Shown here: piece after piece, positions 57,709 to 64,000 of the stretch
How the letters are laid out: each line of letters begins with the position of its first letter
Numbering within the stretch: the first letter of the stretch is position 1
Origin: Pseudogymnoascus destructans
Taxonomy: Eukaryota > Ascomycota > Leotiomycetes > Thelebolales > Thelebolaceae
Assembly (NCBI RefSeq): GCF_001641265.1
Contig: NW_020167520.1
Coordinates: forward strand, 1,922,001 to 1,986,000
Length of the DNA stretch: 64,000 bases
Direction of reading: 5' to 3'
Position numbers and translations under genes: made by a program
Notes under the pieces: generated by a model
Database searches by the model: none
The model's input: the letters and a program-made list of their open reading frames with translations, nothing else
What the model was told of the DNA's origin: nothing

Positions 57709-57839
57709 ATGCGGCCATCCTTACATAAGCTCTGATTCATGCGTGACGTACCGTACTGTAGTAGTAACCGCCCATGGCCCTAACCAACACATGTCCTTTT
57801 TTTGGCCTTTTCCCTCGTCTATTATTCTATTCTCTATGG

Positions 57840-58055
57840 TACTCTACTCACTTACTCTCTACTCACTACTCACTCTACTCACTACTCGCTCTACTCACTA
57901 CTCACTACTCACTACTCACTCTACTCACTACTCACTCTACTCACTACTCACTACTCACTACTCACTCTACTCACTACTCACTCTACTCACTACTCACTAC
58001 TCACTACTCACTCTACTCACTACTCACTCTACTCACTCTACTCACTCTACCCTGT
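57840..58055. repeat. CTCACTA/CTCACTCTA microsatellite
   Basis: Mixed units CACTACT and CACTCTACT alternate in a quasi-regular pattern for about 215 bp. Confidence 0.95.
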
Positions 58056-58131
58056 ACATATCGTAGACTGCAGTTAGATATGTACTCCTTGTACCCAGCC
58101 CTAAAATTCAAATGGTAGTGGTGGTAGTGGT

Positions 58132-58495
58132 AGAAGTGGTGTAGGTGTAGGTGTAGGTGTTAGTTATGTTAGGTGTCGGTGTAGGTGTAGGTGTAGGTGT
58201 AGGTGTAGGTGTGTTATGTGTAGGTGTAGGTGTAGGTGTAGGTGTTAGTTAGGTGTAGGTGTGTAGGTGTAGGTGTAGGTGTTAGTTATGTTAGGTGTAG
58301 GTGTAGGTGTAGGTGTAGGTGTAGGTGTAGGTGTAGGTGTAGGTGTAGGTGTAGGTGTAGGTGTAGGTGTAGGTGTGTTATGTGTAGGTGTAGGTGGAGG
58401 TGCAGGTGTAGGTGTAGGTGTTAGTTATGTTAGGTGTAGGTAGTTATGTTAGGTGTAGGTGTAGGTGTAGGTGTAGGTGTAGGTGTTAGTTACTA
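58132..58495. repeat. (GGTGTA)n hexamer array
   Basis: Long runs of GGTGTA interrupted by TTAGTTATGTTAGGT, giving a higher-order pattern. The longest uninterrupted block is about 80 bp near 58295-58375. Confidence 0.95.
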
Positions 58496-59197
58496 CTCCT
58501 AACCCCTACTAGCTTGATTTAGTCCACTCCCACTCCCACTCCCACCCACCTTCCCCCCCCCCCCCCCCCAAAAGTCCCGTAATTGTTTTGCACTGCAACT
58601 ATCTTGGGTCTCTCCGTTTCTAAACCTCTTCTCTTCTCTCTTCTCTCTTCTCTCTCCCTCTCTCCTTCTCTCAACTCTTCCCAACTACCCCCAACAAACT
58701 TACTCCATCTCACTTCCCTACCCTCTCGTCCGCTTCCATCACCAAAACGGTTGCGCCGAATTATCATCTCCTCTTCACTCATCTGTGTTCGCCGTGGGGG
58801 CCGTGTTGTCGCGAGGCAACGCTTGAGACCGGCGCCAGTTCTCAGCCTCATTCCACCACTGTTGTGTGACGTCCGCGTTTTACTCCACACCCGACCGCAA
58901 CACACTGTGTCGCCGACCCCGAAACACTCAATCGACATCTACACCAAAGGCCAGCGTCGCCTTTAACTTTCCATACTCGTGTTGGCGCGCTATCACCACC
59001 TCACCATAAATCACGCTCCGTCCCACCTCTCCTGATCGCCTTCCGCAACAACTCCGTCTACATGCGATAGCGATAGCACCACCTGCCACGAAACACCCAG
59101 CGCCGTCATCTCGACGTCGTTCACCACACGCTACAGTTCGATATCTAGCCTCCAGCTTCCAACAGCCCTGGGGTGAAGCCTTTCGACGATAATCATA

Positions 59198-61136
59198 ATG
59201 TCAGGAATGTATAATGCGCATCGGGGAATGGGCCCTGCGCCTGGAAACCCGCGCTTGAATGAGCTCCTCGATCAGGTTCGCGCCGAGTTTGAGACTCAGG
59301 CGAGAGCTAGTGGAGAGTATGAACACTCGAGTAGGTTTTTATCAAAAGTCGCGCGCGCGTCTGATCTTGCTCTGAAATGACGCTGACCATACCTCAGTCG
59401 GGCAGCAGTTACAGGAGATGCAAATGGTCCGCGAAAAGGTCTATCAAATGGAACAGACCCACATGGCCTTAAAACAGAAGTAAGTTGATTGATCGCGTCC
59501 AGACAAATATGTGTATTGACAGCGCCTAGGTACGACGAAGAGATCGCTCGCCTGCACAGAGAACTTGAAGCCCGTGGCGGTCCTTCCGTGTCAAGAACTG
59601 GCGGACCACCCCAACACGTTGGGCCAACTCAGGCGCCACCGCCTTCGATTGGCCATGGCCCAAGCAATCTTTTCGGAGGCATCATGGCCGGTCAAGGCCA
59701 AGCTGGCCCAGGCCTCCCGCCTCAGCCCACACCACAGGACCAGGGACCTCCACAACACCAGATGCCCCAGCCGCCAGGACTCCAACAAGGACCTCAACCT
59801 CCCGCACAGGGTCCATTCCAGCCGGCTGGCCAGTATGGTCCTCCCCCGGTGCAAAATGGCTACCCCTCACAGGGTCCTCCACCTGCGTCTCCGGGGACGA
59901 TCGCCAAGCGTGGCCCGGCCAGAGGCCCGGGTGCCCCAGCGACGCCAAATCTTGGGCCCCAGCATCATGACCAGAGACCAGGTCCCATCCCAGGGCCGTC
60001 TTACAACTCGCACATTGCCAATGTTGGGAATGCATTGGCAGAGCTGGACCTCGAGCGCCTCCCTGATCACCAAAAGAAGGTCGAGTCGGATTGGTTCGCA
60101 ATCTTCAACCCTCAGGTTCCAAGGGTTCTTGACGTTGATCTGCTCCACACTCTGCAGCACGAGAGCGTCGTCTGCTGCGTTCGCTTCAGCCATGATGGCA
60201 AGTATGTTGCCACTGGTTGCAACAGATCCGCTCAAATCTTCGATGTCCACTCTGGACAGAAGGTCTGTGTCCTCCAGGACGATTCCGCCGACGCTGCTGG
60301 AGACTTGTACATCAGAAGTGTCTGCTTCAGCCCAGACGGCAAGTACCTTGCGACAGGTGCTGAGGACAAGCTGATCCGCGTTTGGGACATTGCCTCGCGC
60401 AAGATCCGCAACACGTTCGCCGGTCACGAGCAGGATATCTACTCCCTTGACTTCGCCAAGGATGGCCGCACCATCGCATCTGGAAGCGGTGACCGTACGG
60501 TCCGCTTGTGGGATATCGAGACCGGCAACCACATCATGTCTCTCAGCATTGAGGATGGCGTCACCACCGTCGCGATCTCCCCCGATACGCGCTACGTCGC
60601 TGCTGGATCCCTCGACAAGAGCGTCAGGGTCTGGGATATCGCTACTGGATATCTCGTCGAGCGCCTCGAGGGTCCGGATGGACACAAGGATTCAGTCTAC
60701 TCGGTCGCTTTCGCGCCTAATGGCAAGGATCTTGTCTCTGGTTCTTTGGATAGGACTATTAAGATGTGGGAGCTGATGGCCCCGCGTGGAGGACACCCCA
60801 ACACCGGACCAAAGGGTGGAAGGTGCATCAAGACCTACGAGGGACACAAGGTAAGGAAATATCACTATCCGGCTTTTATCACATGCTAACATTCTCTAGG
60901 ACTTCGTCCTCAGTGTCGCCCTTACTCCAGATGGAGCCTGGGTCCTCTCCGGATCCAAGGACCGCGGCGTCCAATTCTGGGACCCCCGCACCGGCAGCAC
61001 CCAGCTCATGCTCCAGGGCCACAAGAACTCGGTCATCTCCGTCGCGCCCAGCCCCGCCCCCGGCGGCTTCTTCGCCACCGGCTCCGGCGACATGCGCGCG
61101 CGTATCTGGGTCTACAAGAACATCGCGCCGCAGTAG
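59198..61136 (+). CDS. TUP1: General transcriptional co-repressor Tup1 (RcoA)
   Basis: Four exons, 59198-59330, 59398-59479, 59530-60850 and 60900-61136 (590 aa). The N-terminal tetramerisation helix (NELLDQVRAEFETQA ... QQLQEMQMVREKVYQMEQTHMALKQKYDEEIARL) precedes a Pro/Gln/Gly-rich linker (residues ~95-240). The segment DWFAIFNPQVPRVLDVDLLHTL leads into seven WD40 repeats ending ARIWVYKNIAPQ. Tup1 with Cyc8/SsnF represses genes recruited by sequence-specific factors and acts on hyphal growth and conidiation in filamentous fungi. Very strong assignment. The long pyrimidine-rich leader upstream is typical for such regulators. Confidence 0.97.
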
Positions 61137-62103
61137 ATTTAGGTCCCACGAATTCGAATCGCCCAAGCAACGAATGTGGCCAGGGCTGATGGGGTGCCGG
61201 AGAACAAGGTCGAACGAAGCTTTGGATGACTTTGAGAAATACGATGCTATGTACGGACAGTGTGGGTTGAGTGTTTTAGTTTTTTTCGCGGAGTACAACG
61301 GGTCTTCTGGGTGCTGGTTCGGGGGGGACAAGTCGTCGTCGTCGTCGTCGTCATCGGTCGGTCGGTGGTGGGAAGATGGGAAGAAGAAGATAGAGAAATT
61401 GAGTATGATGTTGATGTGTTGGGGTGAGGATGAAGGGGGGCGACGACATCGTGTTTTTTTTTATTGGAGGCAAATGCAGATGCATCCGGGTAAAGCCACC
61501 TCTGGAATTTAAGGGGGCGAAGAGTTAAAATTCATGATCAGCCGCTACTGTAGAGAAATATGAGATTCTATTCTTCCTTTCGTTTCGAATTGTCTGTGCA
61601 GGGTAGAGTAAATAACGGGGTAAGTTATAAGTCCAACGAGGGGGAGGCTGAATGGACAGAATGGGGAGAATGGGAACCGCAAAGAATCTGACCACGTGAC
61701 CCTCTTATCTCCAACTTGAAATTCGCGTAGGTTCGCTTGGCTTCCAGCATTTTCGAGAAACAAGTTGCGTACCCAAGAAGCACAGACGTCACCGGTGCAC
61801 GGGATCTTGAAGTTGCGGGCGAGTTATCTGACAGGTATAATCCTCCCTCCTCCCATATAAATCGGGCAGCAATTGAACAACCACCCACGACGAAACTTTT
61901 TTTTAAGATTACCCACAACAATTGACTCACTCTTTTGCTAGAAAGGAAGATTTGTTTAGAAAAGAACATTCGCGGTATCGCTGGTGTTTCTCAGTTTCTC
62001 GATTACGAGCACTACGTACGGGCTAGTGACGACCACGACCCTTTGAACCCCGAAGAAGCGATAGATACGCGCAGCGCAGCCTCACAGACCGGGAATCGTG
62101 ACA
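61137..62103. promoter_or_regulatory. TUP1 3' end and DnaJ promoter
   Basis: 967 bp. After TUP1 comes a (GTC)7-like microsatellite near 61336-61355. Upstream of the DnaJ gene are CACGTGACC at about 61694 and TTCGAGAA at 61752-61759, an inverted TTC/GAA pair like half of a heat-shock element. No supported gene. Confidence 0.45.
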
Positions 62104-63420
62104 ATGGTGGCGGAGACGAAGCTTTATTCGGAGCTGGGGATTAAGCCTGAGGCGACGCAGGATGAGATTAAGAAGGCATATCGGTACGTCGTCATGAACA
62201 GCTACGCCATTCATTACCCCTCCTCCCCCTCCACTTCCACCCTCAACCCCTTCTCCCAACCCCAAACAAGACACACAAAAGCTAACCATCTGTACAGCAA
62301 ATCCGCAATGAAATGGCACCCCGACAAAAACCCCAACAACCCCCAAGCCTCTGAGAAATTCAAAGAAGTCTCCCAAGCCTACGAAATCCTCTCCGACCCC
62401 GAAAAGCGCAAGACCTACGACCAATACGGTCTCGAGTTCCTCCTCCGCGGCGGCCCCCCTCCCCCCGAGCCAGGCGAGGGCCCGCAATATGCCGGTGCGG
62501 GCGCGGGGGGCATGCCTGGCGGATTCGCGGGGATGGGAGGGATGCCTGCTGGCGGGGGGGCGAGGACGTTTCACTTCGCTACTGGGGGAGGGGGGGGCAA
62601 GGCGGCGGTGCGTTCCATTTTAATAATCCGCAGAGTATTTTTGAGGAGTTTCTGCGGCAGAGTGAGGGGGGGGGATGGGAGGAGGAGGGGGGATGGATGA
62701 TTTGTTTGGGAGCTCCTTCGGCGGCTCCGGCGGCGGCGGGATGCCACGCACGCGCACGAAAGCGGGAGGAGGCCCCCAAGCGGCGCGGAGGCGGCAACCT
62801 GTTGAGCCCGAAGTGACGGTGGTGGAGAGGCCGCTGCCGATATCGCTGGAGGATCTGTTTAAGGGGACGCATAAGAAGATGAAGTTCCAGCAGAAGACGT
62901 TTGATGCCGAAGGGAAAAGGACGACGAAGGATCGGATTCTGGAGATGGATATTAAGCCGGGGCTGAAGAAGGGGAGTAAGATTAAGTTTCAGGGGGTGGG
63001 GGATCAGGAGGAGGGGGGGAGGCAGGATTTGCATTTTATTGTTGAGGAGGTGAGTTTCCTTTTTTTCATTCCTCTCTAATCTAATCATCATATTGCACTA
63101 CGTATGGAACGCCAGACTAACCCCGCAATCAGAAAAATCACCCCCTCTTCACCCGCGAAGGCGACGACATCGTCCTCCCCCTCGAACTCGACCTCAAAGA
63201 AGCCCTAACAGGCTGGAAACGCACCGTCACCACCATCGACGGCAAGAACCTCGTCATCGACAAGGGAGGCCCCACGCAGCCGGGCAGCAACGACACGTAC
63301 CCCGATCTGGGGATGCCGAAGAAGGGGGGGGGGAGGGGGAACTTCGTGGTGAGGTATAATGTTAAGTTTCCGGGGACGTTGACGGGGGAGCAGAAGGAGA
63401 AGTTGAAGGAGATTTTGTAG
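62104..63420 (+). CDS. SIS1: Type II DnaJ/Hsp40 (Sis1-like), frame shifted twice in G tracts
   Basis: Exons 62104-62183, 62298-63049 and 63133-63420. The J domain reads ETKLYSELGIKPEATQDEI and, after intron 1, KSAMKWHPDKNPNNP with the HPD motif. A Gly/Phe-Met region follows, then C-terminal domains VTVVERPLPISLEDLFKGTH, KPGLKKGSKIKFQGVGDQEEGG and HPLFTREGDD...ELDLKEALTGWKRTV. No CxxCxGxG zinc finger, hence type II. The literal frame stops after GDGRRRGDG. One extra G in 62584-62597 restores FHFNNPQSIFEEFLRQSE; a second in 62687-62692 restores GMDDLFGSSFGG. The corrected length is 373 aa. Sis1 proteins hand substrates to Hsp70 and are essential in yeast, which favours error or slippage over a true pseudogene. 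Confidence 0.85.
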
Positions 63421-63821
63421 GTGGGTGGTGGTGGGAGGTGGTGGGTTTGGTGGGCGCTTTGTGTTGTTTTATGTGGGCGGTGTTTGTGGGGTGGTGGTTA
63501 AGTGAGTTTTTCGTTTGGGAGATGGAGGGAGGTATTTATCGAGGAGTGTTTGGTATGTTGGGGAAGTGTATATAGACGCATTATGAACATCAATTAAACA
63601 GTTATTTTACAAAATTTAACCATTGACACCTTGGTGGGGTGAGTGCTGGATCAGCCTCAACGCAGACGACCATCTGTTATTACATCTTCAACCAGGCACA
63701 GAGAGAAACATGAACCCAGGCAGCCAGCTCGTTGAGTATATACGACCTATTCTATTCAAACATTATAGTCGCTCAACGCTTCTATTTCTGAAAATGCAAG
63801 GATCTGGCAACTATAACTTCT
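63421..63821. other. Intergenic 3' sequences
   Basis: 401 bp between the convergent stops of the DnaJ and PLP synthase genes. G/T-rich on the plus strand to about 63570, then AT-rich; no coding content. Confidence 0.5.
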
Positions 63822-64000
63822 TTACCACCCCCTTCCAGCCATCTTCTCGCTCTCGGGCATCTTATCAACATTAATCCCCACCATCGCCTCACCCAAATCC
63901 TCACTGATCTCCGCCAACACCTTAGCATCCCTAAAGTGCGTAACGGCCTGCACAATAGCCTTCGCCCTCTTCGCCGCATCCCCCGACTTGAAGATGCCCG
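63822..64000 (-). CDS. SNZ1: Pyridoxal-5'-phosphate synthase, PdxS/SNZ subunit (C-terminal fragment)
   Basis: Only the last 58 codons and the stop are in the window; the gene continues past the right edge. The fragment GIFKSGDAAKRAKAIVQAVTH then ...DAKVLAEISEDLGEAMVGINV ...AGRGW is the conserved C-terminus of the PDX1/SNZ/PyroA TIM-barrel enzyme. GSGIF-type residues bind phosphate. With the glutaminase partner (SNO/PdxT) it makes PLP from ribose-5-P, glyceraldehyde-3-P and ammonia. Confidence 0.93.
   Translation of the reverse strand, partial: GIFKSGDAAKRAKAIVQAVTHFRDAKVLAEISEDLGEAMVGINVDKMPESEKMAGRGW

Larger units (their letters stand above)
57093..59197. other. 2.1-kb intergenic region dominated by simple repeats
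   Basis: From left: ERG3 promoter with a G14 run near 57184 and TCACGTGATGG at 57352; ~53-bp satellite-like repeats (57378-57708); a CTCACTACTCACT-type microsatellite (57840-58055); GTGTAG hexamers (58132-58495); a C17 run (58553-58569); and a pyrimidine-rich TUP1 leader (58600-59197). Long Ser/Leu/Thr or Cys/Arg-repeat frames are artefacts of the repeats. Confidence 0.85.

Noticed and set aside
57743..58424. Ser/Leu/Thr-repeat and Cys/Arg-repeat ORFs
   Set aside because: They are translations of the CTCACTA and GGTGTA microsatellites.
1..64000. tRNA and rRNA genes
   Set aside because: I looked for B-box-like GGTTCGANTCC and paired acceptor stems and found none that fold; a covariance-model scan would be decisive.

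Overview
This window is nuclear DNA of a filamentous ascomycete (Pezizomycotina). The genes have short 46-138 nt introns with GTAAGT/GTATGT-type donors, CTAAC-type branch sites and CAG/TAG acceptors. The gene set is fungal: Tup1/RcoA, C-5 sterol desaturase, bifunctional ornithine acetyltransferase, class V myosin, Bur1 kinase, Gal83-type AMPK beta subunit. There is also one pogo/Fot1-like transposon relic that looks RIP-mutated. A leotiomycete is my best guess, but nothing in the window proves the class.

Layout. 0-8.3 kb: COQ8, RRP36 (-), an FCP1-like HAD protein, eEF1B-gamma (-), and mitochondrial ribosomal protein uS9m. 8.3-13.2 kb: an unassigned open frame, NC2-alpha/BUR6 (-) and a small membrane protein (-). 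13.2-21.5 kb: AMPK beta subunit, KAE1 (-), RKM4/SETD6-like SET methyltransferase, EPL1 (-) and calcineurin B. 21.5-32.2 kb is gene-poor. It holds tandem duplications, a conserved-looking protein of unknown function, a seven-exon cytochrome P450 and the transposon relic. 32.2-48.3 kb: BUR1/CDK9 kinase (-), a 53-residue complex I subunit, a ZUFSP-like peptidase, HAM1, FAP7 (-), myosin V (-) and ARG7 (-). 48.6-64 kb: ORC2, an unknown gene (-), GET4, another unknown gene (-), RAI1, ERG3 (-), a 1.2 kb simple-repeat block, TUP1, a type II DnaJ and the C-terminus of pyridoxal-5'-phosphate synthase (-).

Nearly all genes are core housekeeping functions: rRNA and mRNA processing, translation, chromatin, trafficking, and sterol, quinone and arginine metabolism. 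There is no operon or secondary-metabolite cluster. Many genes sit in head-to-head pairs sharing 0.2-0.7 kb promoters: eEF1B-gamma/uS9m, KAE1/RKM4, EPL1/CNB1, BUR1/complex I subunit, ARG7/ORC2.

Three observations stand out. (1) In at least nine genes the coding strand appears to switch part-way from C-rich to G-rich synonymous usage. (2) Three right-hand genes (53.1-63.4 kb) have conserved or continuous reading frames broken by single-base shifts, all in G/C mononucleotide tracts, so the breaks may be sequencing errors or true slippage. (3) RAI1 contains an inferred 8-nt microexon. All exon models come from reading splice signals and frame continuity by eye; no alignment or transcript data were used.
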